Source: Streptomyces rubradiris
GTDB taxonomy: Bacteria > Actinomycetota > Actinomycetes > Streptomycetales > Streptomycetaceae
Direction of reading: 5' to 3'
Assembly (NCBI RefSeq): GCF_016860525.1
Contig: NZ_BNEA01000015.1
Span: 744,001-808,000, forward strand
Length of the DNA stretch: 64,000 nt
The notes below the pieces were generated by a model. It did not search any database. It saw only the letters and a program-made list of their open reading frames with translations, and was not told the DNA's origin. The position numbers and the translations under genes were made by a program. Within the stretch, counting starts at the first letter, position 1. Every line of letters begins with the position of its first letter. Below, in pieces: positions 48,470 through 56,626 of this stretch.

Positions 48470-50512
48470 TCATGCCTCGGCAGTCATCCGCCCGGCGGCC
48501 AGCTCATCAGCGAGGTCGCGAACGAGTCCGGTTCCGAGGGTGTGCAGTTGTCTGACGGTCTTCTCGAAGTCCGCCACCTGCCGGAAAACCTCACCGTAAC
48601 GCCGCTGTTCCGCCAGGCCGATCTGGCGGACCTGCAGTTTGCGGACGTCCACGCGCGAGGAACTCGACGCGTGGGTACCGGCCTGGCGAGCGTTGGCAGG
48701 AGCCCGCAGCGATCCCGCGAGGAACCAGGCGTCGAGTTGGTCCGGATGCACCGTGAGCGCGTACAGCTGGGGCCCGAGGGCCGTCGGCGGGCCGTCGTGG
48801 ACCCAGGCGGCGAAAGCCCTCGCCACACCGACCACGATGACATCCCCCGGTTGCGCGAGGACAGCTGCTGTCGCCTCGGCATCCGCCCGGGTCAGCCAGC
48901 CATGGGGCTCACCGTCCATCAGCAGGTCGGGCACCGTCAGCAGGGGAACGCCGTCGTCGGCAGGCCGACCTTCACAAACCGTCCCCTCCGTCGGCTGCTG
49001 CCCTCCGCGCAGAGTGAGTGCTTCCGCGCGGGCAAGTTCACCCACGGTCGTGGTCGGCTGTGCACCGGCCTCGCCGCCGGCGAATTCGAGGGAGGACAAG
49101 TGCCCGCCCGTGTCCCCGAGAGCGGCCACTAGCCGGTCGAATTCCTTCCACGATTCCGCCCGTTGGGAGCCGACTGCGGACGGCGGCGGCGTGATGTGAC
49201 GCCCGGGCGTCAGATCGACTTCGTCGTCGAGAAGGTCGATGACCGGTAGCGAGGTGACGAACTGCGGCCGCGTGTCTGCCCGCTCGCCCGGTTGACCTGC
49301 CGCGCCGAGCGCCGACCGGACGAACGCGGCGAGTGCTCCCCAGTCGGGTACGGCATCGTGTGCGGACGTCCTCGGAAAGCGGGAAGCGGCGTCGACGAGC
49401 AGTAGCTCCCCAGAGCCCTGCGGACCTGAGCCGAACCGAGGCATGTACAGCACCCACAACTGGAGCGAGACGCTGTGTGGTGCCGCACAGCCCGGGGGCA
49501 GAGCCACGACGGCCCGCAACAGCCCGGAGCGCAGCAGCGACCCCCTAATCCTCCTGCCCGCCCTGCGAGAGGCCACCGCCGGCGGCAGGAGAACCACCGC
49601 GGCACCACCCGGTTCCAAGCGGGCGACACAGTGCTGCACCCAGGCGAGTTCGGGTTCGGTGCGGGGTGGCATCCCGTGCACCCAACGCGCGTCTGTAGCG
49701 AGTTCCTCATAACCCCAGTCCCGCTCGTTGAACGGGGGGTTGCACAGCACCACGTCCGCTCGGACATCGGCCAGGGGATCCGCGCGCAGCGAATCCGCGG
49801 ACCGGACATCCGCCGTGATGGACCCCTCGGCGGTTCGGGACAGCAAAGCGAGACGGGCGTCCGCCAGTGCGGCCAGCACCGGGTCGCGGTCGCAGCCGAG
49901 CAGGGTGACCGGCGCGTGGGCGGCGGCGGCCGCGGCGAGCAGGTGCCCCGTACCACACCCGGGGTCGAGCACGGTGTGGATGTCGCCGTGCCCGCCGGCG
50001 TCCGCGCCCAACCGCACCCCCTGGGCGAGATCGACCATGAGCGCGGCGAGCGGTTCTGGCGTTGTGCTGATCTGCCGTACGTTGGCGTCGAGCCAGCGCC
50101 GCAGCAGGAACTCGAAGGCGTCCGACGGGCCCTCACGCCGCCCGAGATTCGCCGCCTTCTGCGCCAACTCGCGCGCCTCGGCAGAGAGATGTATGCCCAC
50201 AGGTCCGTGTGCGTCGCCGCTCATGAGGCGGCCCGCGGCCGCGATGGCGAAGCCTGTGGCATCACGGCCACCCAGCGCCTCGAACTGCGGCCAGAGCCAC
50301 TCGCGCTCCGCGGCTTTCTTCAACTTGCCATTGTCACGCAGCCATGCCTCGATCTCGGTCAGTGAGAATTGTGGGCTCACGTCCGTGCCGCCGATACGGG
50401 CGGGAAACGACTCGTGCCGACGGCGCCAGTTACTTACGGCGGCACGTCCCACACCAGCAAGCCGCGCGATTTCGGCCAAGGTTACTGGCACGGCGGGCGT
50501 CGTCGACACCAT
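48470..50512 (-). CDS. N6-adenine DNA methylase with N-terminal HTH and specificity-like C-terminus
   Basis: A 680-residue protein. Residues 10-60 form an HTH (TLAEIARLAGVGRAAVSNWR). The methylase has motif I VLDPGCGTGHLL at about 181-192 and the catalytic NPPF at 258-261 (CNPPFNERDWG), the type I HsdM-like form. From about 480 the sequence resembles an HsdS half (LTLRGGQQPTEG, VPLLTVPDLLMDG, VDVRKLQVRQIGLAEQRRY and a final coiled coil). It may therefore recognise and methylate DNA alone. I chose ATG at 50512 because GGGAG stands five bases before it. No HsdR gene is adjacent. It is divergent from kinase 2 and convergent with kinase 1. Confidence 0.86.
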   Translation of the reverse strand: MVSTTPAVPVTLAEIARLAGVGRAAVSNWRRRHESFPARIGGTDVSPQFSLTEIEAWLRDNGKLKKAAEREWLWPQFEALGGRDATGFAIAAAGRLMSGDAHGPVGIHLSAEARELAQKAANLGRREGPSDAFEFLLRRWLDANVRQISTTPEPLAALMVDLAQGVRLGADAGGHGDIHTVLDPGCGTGHLLAAAAAAHAPVTLLGCDRDPVLAALADARLALLSRTAEGSITADVRSADSLRADPLADVRADVVLCNPPFNERDWGYEELATDARWVHGMPPRTEPELAWVQHCVARLEPGGAAVVLLPPAVASRRAGRRIRGSLLRSGLLRAVVALPPGCAAPHSVSLQLWVLYMPRFGSGPQGSGELLLVDAASRFPRTSAHDAVPDWGALAAFVRSALGAAGQPGERADTRPQFVTSLPVIDLLDDEVDLTPGRHITPPPSAVGSQRAESWKEFDRLVAALGDTGGHLSSLEFAGGEAGAQPTTTVGELARAEALTLRGGQQPTEGTVCEGRPADDGVPLLTVPDLLMDGEPHGWLTRADAEATAAVLAQPGDVIVVGVARAFAAWVHDGPPTALGPQLYALTVHPDQLDAWFLAGSLRAPANARQAGTHASSSSRVDVRKLQVRQIGLAEQRRYGEVFRQVADFEKTVRQLHTLGTGLVRDLADELAAGRMTAEA

Positions 50513-50610
50513 GGATCTCCCTGGCACTCCGATGAAAAACGACCATTCGACTTCCTAGGTGCTCAAAACAAGCCACCCTGCCCCGCCCTGCCTGTCAGGC
50601 TACTACGCCC

Positions 50611-50625
50611 GTTGACTTTGTTCAC
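50611..50625. promoter_or_regulatory. Island operator candidate, copy 2 (imperfect)
   Basis: GTTGACTTTGTTCAC matches 12 of 15 bases of the perfect site at 53275, with the right half GTTCAC identical. It lies in the 243-base gap between the methylase (minus) and kinase 2 (plus). It contains TTGACT, which could also be a -35 box. Confidence 0.5.
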
Positions 50626-50755
50626 AGTCCGCAAAGCGCCGAATCGGATGGCATCTGGCCATACGATCGCTCCTTACGGAGTCCACCACACGCGGCGGAC
50701 GAGGTCGTGGAAGACCACGGTCGGCAGTCTTCGGCGGAGTAGGAGAGGGAAGGCC

Positions 50756-51694
50756 ATGCCCACCCCACACAAAGGCCCCGTGCTCGGGGAGCGTTACCGC
50801 CTGGAGCGCCCGCTCGGCCGGGGCAGCATGGGACGCGTCTGGGAGGGGCGTGACCTGCGGCTGGGGCGCCGGGTCGCCGTCAAGACGGTCATCGTGGATC
50901 CCGAGGCCGACCCTGACGACCAGGAGCGTTTCCGACGCCGCTTCGACCGTGAGGCCAGGGCCGCCGCGGCACTGGACAGTGCCAATGTCGCGACCGTATT
51001 CGACGCGGGCGTCACTGACGGCGAGCACTGGCTCGTGATGCAGCTCGTGGAGGGGGCAACGCTGGGTGAAGCACTGGACGAGCGCGGGCCGCTCGACGTG
51101 CACTCGGCCGCCGCCACAGGGGCCCAGATCTGTGCCGGTCTGGCCGCGGCGCATGCGGCGGGGCTCGTGCACCGCGATCTCAAACCCGAGAACGTCATGA
51201 TCCGCCGCGACGGCGTCGTGAAGATCCTCGACTTCGGGCTGGTGAAGCTGGTGGCGGACAACGGCCCCACTCTCACGGCGACCGGGCAGCAACCAGGCAA
51301 CCTCCTGTACGCCTCCCCCGAGCTGCTGTCCGGGGAACCGCCTCTGGACGGCCGCAGTGACCTCTACAGCGTCGGCTGCCTGCTGCACCACCTGTTGGCA
51401 GGCGCCCCTCCGTTCCCGCCCGGCGCGCCCATGGCCGTGCTGCACCGGCACCTGAACCAGCCCCCGCCCGCACTATCGGACCTCGGTGTGGACGTGCCGG
51501 ACCGCCTGCAGGCGCTGCTCTTCTCACTCATGGCCAAGGAACGTGACGACCGCCCCGGCTCGGCGGCCGATGTCTACACCGCCCTCGGCCCCTGGCTGCC
51601 CGCCTCCTCGGCGGGGCTCTCGGCGGCGCACCGGTTCGGCCCCGAGGACCCCGCCCGTCCGTTCGTCCTGCCGCAGGGTCCTTACCCACTGTGA
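50756..51694 (+). CDS. Minimal soluble Ser/Thr protein kinase (kinase 2)
   Basis: A 312-residue kinase made almost only of the catalytic domain: Gly loop RPLGRGSMGRVW, Lys43, HRDLKPEN with Asp141, LDFGLVK with Asp159, and YASPELLSGEP. A tail of about 40 residues is disordered. There is no membrane span or sensor domain. GGAGAGGGAAGG precedes the ATG at 50756. It is followed by kinase 3 on the same strand after 91 bases, so the two may form one transcript. Confidence 0.88.
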   Translation: MPTPHKGPVLGERYRLERPLGRGSMGRVWEGRDLRLGRRVAVKTVIVDPEADPDDQERFRRRFDREARAAAALDSANVATVFDAGVTDGEHWLVMQLVEGATLGEALDERGPLDVHSAAATGAQICAGLAAAHAAGLVHRDLKPENVMIRRDGVVKILDFGLVKLVADNGPTLTATGQQPGNLLYASPELLSGEPPLDGRSDLYSVGCLLHHLLAGAPPFPPGAPMAVLHRHLNQPPPALSDLGVDVPDRLQALLFSLMAKERDDRPGSAADVYTALGPWLPASSAGLSAAHRFGPEDPARPFVLPQGPYPL

Positions 51695-51785
51695 TGCGGC
51701 CGCTACGTGCGCAGTTGCCCGGGGCAAGTGAGAAGATGCCGGGAGAGGGCGCACGCACAGACGGGACTCAGGGGGCCGAAGAGGC

Positions 51786-53267
51786 GTGGGAACAGTCATC
51801 CGGGAGCGTTACGAACTCGGCGACCGCCTCGGGCGTGGCGGTATGGGGGAGGTCTGGGCGGCCAGAGATCTTCAGCTGGACCGGGTGGTCGCGGTGAAGC
51901 TCCTACGCTCCAAGGGGGAGGGCGGAGGCCAGGACGGGGGCCTCACCCGCCTTGAGCGCCGTTTCGCGCGAGAGGCGCAGCTCACGGCCCGGATCGGGCA
52001 CCCTGGCGTACCGGCGGTGTTCGAGACCGGCCGTCACGACGGCGAGACGTTGTACATCGCCATGGAACTCGTCGACGGGCAGACCCTGTCCGCCCGTCTC
52101 CGCGCACAGGGCCCACTCCCCGTCCGGCTGGCCGCGCTCGTGGCCGTGCAGACCGCCGATGTCCTGGCACACGCCCACCGCATCGGCGTCGTCCACCGCG
52201 ATCTGAAGCCGTCGAACCTCATGCTCACGGGGAACAACACCGTCAAGGTCCTCGACTTCGGGATCGCATCCGCCCTGGAACCCGACCCGGACGAGCCACG
52301 ACTCACGGGGACAAACGAGGTCCCCGGGACCCCGGGCTTCATCTCTCCTGAACAGGGCCTGGGCGAGCCTGCGACCACGCGGAGTGATCTCTACGCGCTG
52401 GGCTGCGTACTGTACGAGGCATTGACCGGGCGGCCTCCATTCGAGATCGCGCCGGGCGCGTCGCCCTTCTTCCTGGTCTACAAGCACATCCAGGACAAGC
52501 CCCGCCCGGTGAGTGAGCTGCGGCCCGGCGTCCCGCACATCTTCGCCGATCTCGTGATGCGCCTGCTGGCGAAGGATCCGGGGGATCGCCCTTCGGTACA
52601 GGAAGTGCAGACGGTGGCCCGGGCATGGACCGAGCAGCAGCCACCCCTGATCACCGATGCCCCGTCGGCTCTGCCCCGCCCCGCATCCGCTGCCGATGAC
52701 GCGGATCCCCCTTCCGCAGCCTCCCTCACCGAGGAACTCCGCCGGCTCTCCGGGCGCGGCGAACACGCGGCGGCCGCAGCGCTCATCGACTCGCATCTGC
52801 GCAGGACACGGCGCCCCGTGGACGACCCCGAGCTCCTGCCGCTGCGGCTCACCCGCTGCGAGCTGCTGTTGTCCTGCGAGGACTTCACGCAGGCGTACGA
52901 CAGTTACTTCCAGCTGGGTGGGGCGCTGCGCCGAAGCCGCCCCGCCACCGACCGGGACGTCCTCGCCTGCCGGGCGGGGGCGGCCAAGTGCCTGGCCGAG
53001 CTCGGCCGCACCACGGAGGCCCTGCACGAGTTCGAGGCGATGTTGCCGGTGCAGCAGCATGCTTTCGGCGCCACCGACGGCAGGGTCTTCGACACCCGGT
53101 ATGAGATCGCCTCGCTCGTGGCACGCGGCGGACAGGTTCGCCCCGCTCGCGACCAGCTGGCCGCACTCCGGGACGACCAGCGGCGCGTCCTTCCTGCGAG
53201 CGACCAACGGCACACCAAGGTCGAGGAGCTCATCGCCCGCTTTGATCAGTTCCTCGCCGCCACCTGA
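51786..53267 (+). CDS. Soluble Ser/Thr protein kinase with C-terminal TPR-like region (kinase 3)
   Basis: A 493-residue kinase with DRLGRGGMGEVW, Lys38, HRDLKPSN with Asp139, LDFGIASA with Asp157 and GTPGFISPEQGL. Residues about 310-490 form helical repeats (AALIDSHLRRTRR, FTQAYDSYFQLGGAL, TTEALHEFEAMLPVQQ) like those ending kinase 1, suggesting a shared protein-binding role. There is no membrane segment. The GTG start at 51786 has only a weak ribosome site (GGGGGCCGAAG), so translation may be coupled to or follow kinase 2. The next gene is the SNF2 helicase. Confidence 0.87.
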   Translation: MGTVIRERYELGDRLGRGGMGEVWAARDLQLDRVVAVKLLRSKGEGGGQDGGLTRLERRFAREAQLTARIGHPGVPAVFETGRHDGETLYIAMELVDGQTLSARLRAQGPLPVRLAALVAVQTADVLAHAHRIGVVHRDLKPSNLMLTGNNTVKVLDFGIASALEPDPDEPRLTGTNEVPGTPGFISPEQGLGEPATTRSDLYALGCVLYEALTGRPPFEIAPGASPFFLVYKHIQDKPRPVSELRPGVPHIFADLVMRLLAKDPGDRPSVQEVQTVARAWTEQQPPLITDAPSALPRPASAADDADPPSAASLTEELRRLSGRGEHAAAAALIDSHLRRTRRPVDDPELLPLRLTRCELLLSCEDFTQAYDSYFQLGGALRRSRPATDRDVLACRAGAAKCLAELGRTTEALHEFEAMLPVQQHAFGATDGRVFDTRYEIASLVARGGQVRPARDQLAALRDDQRRVLPASDQRHTKVEELIARFDQFLAAT

Positions 53268-53274
53268 GGCATGC

Positions 53275-53289
53275 GTGAACTATGTTCAC
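53275..53289. promoter_or_regulatory. Island operator candidate, copy 3 (perfect inverted repeat)
   Basis: GTGAAC-TAT-GTTCAC is a perfect 6-3-6 inverted repeat eight bases after the kinase 3 stop and 118 bases before the SNF2 helicase start. TTCACA (53285-53290) and TACGCT (53307-53312), 16 bases apart, form a possible promoter that the palindrome would cover. Related sites stand at 46773 and 50611. Confidence 0.6.
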
Positions 53290-53407
53290 ACACACCTAAG
53301 CTCTGTTACGCTCCCCTTCTCAGAGCCCGCGCCAAGTGTTCCGAATTGCGTAGGCTCAGCGCCGTACGTACAGGGCGCGTACCGGCAAGGGAAAGGGAGC
53401 GGCGGGC

Positions 53408-56400
53408 ATGACGCAGACGGCTCGGCGGGAGCGCGAGGCAGGGGTGGCGGACCAGCTCCCGGAGGAGGGCGAGCTGGTCGAGGTCCGCGGTCAGAGCTGG
53501 GTCGTGGCACGGGTCGAGGCAGCCCCCGCCGTCGCCGGCCGGGCCGCGACGCTGGTCCATTTGCAGTCGGTCGCGGACGGCCGCTTCGGGGACACCCTGT
53601 CGGTCATATGGGAGGTCGAGCCTGGACGCCGGGTCCTGAACCGCGGCTCGCTGCCCGACACCTCCACCGGCCAGTTCGACCCACCCGGACGTCTCGCCGC
53701 GTTCCTCGACGCCGTCCGCTGGTCGGCGGTCGCCTCCGCCGACGTCAGTACGCTCCAGGCCCCCTTCCGCTCCGGTGTGGCCGTCGAGCCGTACCAGCTC
53801 GAACCCGTCTCCCGCGCCGTCGGTGCCCCGCGTGTCAACCTGCTGCTCGCCGACGACGTGGGTCTCGGCAAGACTATCGAGGCCGGGCTGGTCGTGCAGG
53901 AGCTGCTGCTGCGGGGTCGGGCCCGCAGGGTCATGATCGTCTGTCCAGCCGGACTGACCCTGAAGTGGCGTGACGAGATGCACGACAAGTTCGGCCTCGA
54001 CTTCACCATCGTCGACTCGGAGCACTGCGCCCGGCTGCGCCGCACCCACGGCACCGCGGCCAACCCCTTCCGCGTCCACCCGCTGACCATCGTCTCGCTG
54101 CCCTGGCTGCGGGGCGCGAAGGCGCAGCGCCTCCTGGACGAAGTGGTGCCGGCCCGGGAGGAGACCACGGAGAACGGAGCGCGTCGGCGCCGCTTCTTCG
54201 ACCTCCTGGTCCTGGATGAGGCCCACCACGTGGCACCTGCCGCGCCGAAGCAGGTGTACGCCGTCGACTCCCAGCAGACCAAGCTGATCCGCCGCCTGGT
54301 GCCCCACTTCGAGCACCGCCTCTTCCTCTCGGCCACCCCGCACAACGGCTATCCCGAGTCGTACACCGCACTGCTGGAGCTCATCGACGACCAGAAATTT
54401 GCCCGCGGCGTCGAACCCGACAAGCAGTCGCGTGACGAAACGGTCGTCCGGCGCCTCAAGTCCAGCGTCATGAACCCCGACGGCACCCCGCGATTCCGTA
54501 CCCGCAGAACCCGCGAACTGCCCGTCGAGTACACGGACCAGGAGCGCGAGGTCCACGGCCTGCTCAGCAGTTTCGCCGACCTGCGCAAGCAGCGTATGGC
54601 GCCCAAGGCTCGCGGTGGCCGCCGCGCAGCCGACCTGGTCACCCTGCTGCTGAAGAAACGCCTGTTCTCCTCCCCCGCCGCCTTCCTGCACACCGTGCAG
54701 GTCTACCTCTCACACCTGGACGACACCAAGGGTCGCCCGCGCTCCGCCGCCGCCGAAGTCCCCAACTGGCTGGACGAGTTCCCGGACCTGGCCGCCGAAC
54801 TCGACGACCTCGGCCTCGCCGACGCCGAGGACGACGCCCTCACCCGCTCCACCAGCCTGACCCCGCAGGAGGACGGCGAGGAGCTGAAGCTGCTCCAGCA
54901 GATGGAGCGCTGGGCCCTCACCCACGAGGCCGCCGCCGACTCCAAGGCCGAGGTGCTGATCCGCGAGCTCAAGGCGATCTGCCGCCCGGACCAGCACTGG
55001 ACCAACGAGCGTGTCGTGGTCTTCACCGAGTACCGCGACACCCAGAAGTGGCTGTTCAACCTGCTCCAGCAGCACGAGCTCAGCGACGGCGGCCGGGTCG
55101 CAGTCCTCCACGGCGGCCTGGGCACCGAGGAGCGCGAGAAGATCCGGCTGGGTTTCCAGGCCCACCCCGCCACCGAGGAGGGCAAGGTCCGCATCCTGCT
55201 GGCCACCGACGCCGCCAGCGAGGGCATCGACCTCCAGAACCACTGCCACCGGCTGTTCAACTACGACATCCCCTTCAACCCCAACAAGCTCGAACAGCGC
55301 ATCGGCCGCATCGACCGCTGGGGCCAGAAGAAGGACCCGGAGATCACCCACTTCATCGGCGCCGGCTGGGAGAAAGCCACGGCCGGCTCCTACGAGGCGG
55401 ACCTGGAGTTCCTCTCCCGTGTCGCCCGCAAGGTCGCCCGGATGGAAGCGGACCTCGGCTCCGTCAACGCCGTCATCGCCGACGCCGTACAGCGCCGCAT
55501 GACGGGCGACCAGACCCCCGTGGACATCGAGGACGCCAAGCCGAAGCAGATCGCCGGACGGCGCACCGGCGGCGACATCGCCTCGGAGCAGAATGTCACC
55601 GCGCAGGCCAAGCGCCTCGCCGACCAGTACCAGGAGACGGTCGACGCGCTGGGCCTGACCCCGGCCAATATCAAGCGCGTGGTCGACACCGCGCTCGCCC
55701 TGGACCACCAGCAGCCGCTCACGCCGTACTACAGCGAGGACTTCGACGGAGGCCTGTACGAGGTCCCGCCCCTGTCCGGCACATGGGAGCGGGCCACGCG
55801 CGGCTTGGCCCACCGCCTGCGCCCGACCGAACTGCGTCCGGTCACCTTCGACCCGCAGATCGCCGCTCAGGGCCGCGACGACATCGTCCTCGCCCACCTC
55901 AAGCATCCGCTGGTGGCTCTCTCCACAAGACTGCTCACCGCGGCCGTGTGGAACGCGGACAGCGTGGGCCTGCACCGCGTCACGGCGGTCGTCACGGACG
56001 ACCCGGACATCCAGACGACCCTCGTCTCGGCCTACGCGCGCTACGTACTCGTGGCTTCCGACGGCACCCGCCTGCACGAGGAAATCCTCTACGCGGGAGG
56101 CTGGTTCGGCGACACGGGCCGCTTCCGCCGCTGGGACTCGGTCCGCACCCAGGGCGCCGCCCTGGCCCGCGCCCTCACCGACGGCACCGAGGCCTCCGCC
56201 CCCCTGCGCCAGGAGATGGTGAACGCCTGGCCCAAACTCAAAGACCCCCTGCACGACTCCCTCACCGCCCGCGCCCGCGAACGCCGCGCCTCCCTGGAGA
56301 CCGCCCTCGCCAACCGCCGCGGCGAGGAGGAGGCCCGCATCCAGGCCACCCTCGACCGCTTCGAGGCCACCCTGCGCGCCAAACTCAAGGAAGAGGGCGA

Positions 56401-56626
56401 CGACGCCGGCGAGCAGATCGCGCTCTTCGGCACCCGCGAGGTGACCACGGCCGAGCAGCGCCAGTACCGCGAGGACCGGGACCGGTGGGAGGCCCGCATC
56501 CGGGAGATCCCCGCCGAACGCGAACGCGAACTCGCCGCCATCGCCGCCCGCTACGAGGAGCCGCGCTCCCACCTCTTCCCCGTCGCCGTCGTCTTCGTGA
56601 TCCCCACAAAGGAAGCCCGCCGATGA
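53408..56626 (+). CDS. SNF2/DEAH helicase, DrmD-like
   Basis: A 1072-residue helicase. Walker A is LLADDVGLGKTIEAG (about 147-160), DEAH is at about 270-273 (LLVLDEAHHVAP), FLSATPHNGYPESYTALLEL is motif III, and the second lobe has FTEYRDTQ, LATDAASEGIDLQ and QRIGRIDRWGQ. The phrases RARRVMIVCPAGLTLKWRDE and VVRRLKSSV and the length match what I recall of DrmD, the SNF2-like helicase of class 1 DISARM. The C-terminal 150 residues are coiled coil. Its stop overlaps the next methylase start (ATGA). No drmA, drmB or drmC lies in the window, so this is a DISARM-like pair, not a complete system. Confidence 0.87.
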   Translation: MTQTARREREAGVADQLPEEGELVEVRGQSWVVARVEAAPAVAGRAATLVHLQSVADGRFGDTLSVIWEVEPGRRVLNRGSLPDTSTGQFDPPGRLAAFLDAVRWSAVASADVSTLQAPFRSGVAVEPYQLEPVSRAVGAPRVNLLLADDVGLGKTIEAGLVVQELLLRGRARRVMIVCPAGLTLKWRDEMHDKFGLDFTIVDSEHCARLRRTHGTAANPFRVHPLTIVSLPWLRGAKAQRLLDEVVPAREETTENGARRRRFFDLLVLDEAHHVAPAAPKQVYAVDSQQTKLIRRLVPHFEHRLFLSATPHNGYPESYTALLELIDDQKFARGVEPDKQSRDETVVRRLKSSVMNPDGTPRFRTRRTRELPVEYTDQEREVHGLLSSFADLRKQRMAPKARGGRRAADLVTLLLKKRLFSSPAAFLHTVQVYLSHLDDTKGRPRSAAAEVPNWLDEFPDLAAELDDLGLADAEDDALTRSTSLTPQEDGEELKLLQQMERWALTHEAAADSKAEVLIRELKAICRPDQHWTNERVVVFTEYRDTQKWLFNLLQQHELSDGGRVAVLHGGLGTEEREKIRLGFQAHPATEEGKVRILLATDAASEGIDLQNHCHRLFNYDIPFNPNKLEQRIGRIDRWGQKKDPEITHFIGAGWEKATAGSYEADLEFLSRVARKVARMEADLGSVNAVIADAVQRRMTGDQTPVDIEDAKPKQIAGRRTGGDIASEQNVTAQAKRLADQYQETVDALGLTPANIKRVVDTALALDHQQPLTPYYSEDFDGGLYEVPPLSGTWERATRGLAHRLRPTELRPVTFDPQIAAQGRDDIVLAHLKHPLVALSTRLLTAAVWNADSVGLHRVTAVVTDDPDIQTTLVSAYARYVLVASDGTRLHEEILYAGGWFGDTGRFRRWDSVRTQGAALARALTDGTEASAPLRQEMVNAWPKLKDPLHDSLTARARERRASLETALANRRGEEEARIQATLDRFEATLRAKLKEEGDDAGEQIALFGTREVTTAEQRQYREDRDRWEARIREIPAERERELAAIAARYEEPRSHLFPVAVVFVIPTKEARR

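Noticed and set aside
54710..56572. Minus-strand open frame of 620 codons opposite the SNF2 helicase
   Set aside because: Shadow of a gene with complete helicase motifs on the other strand.
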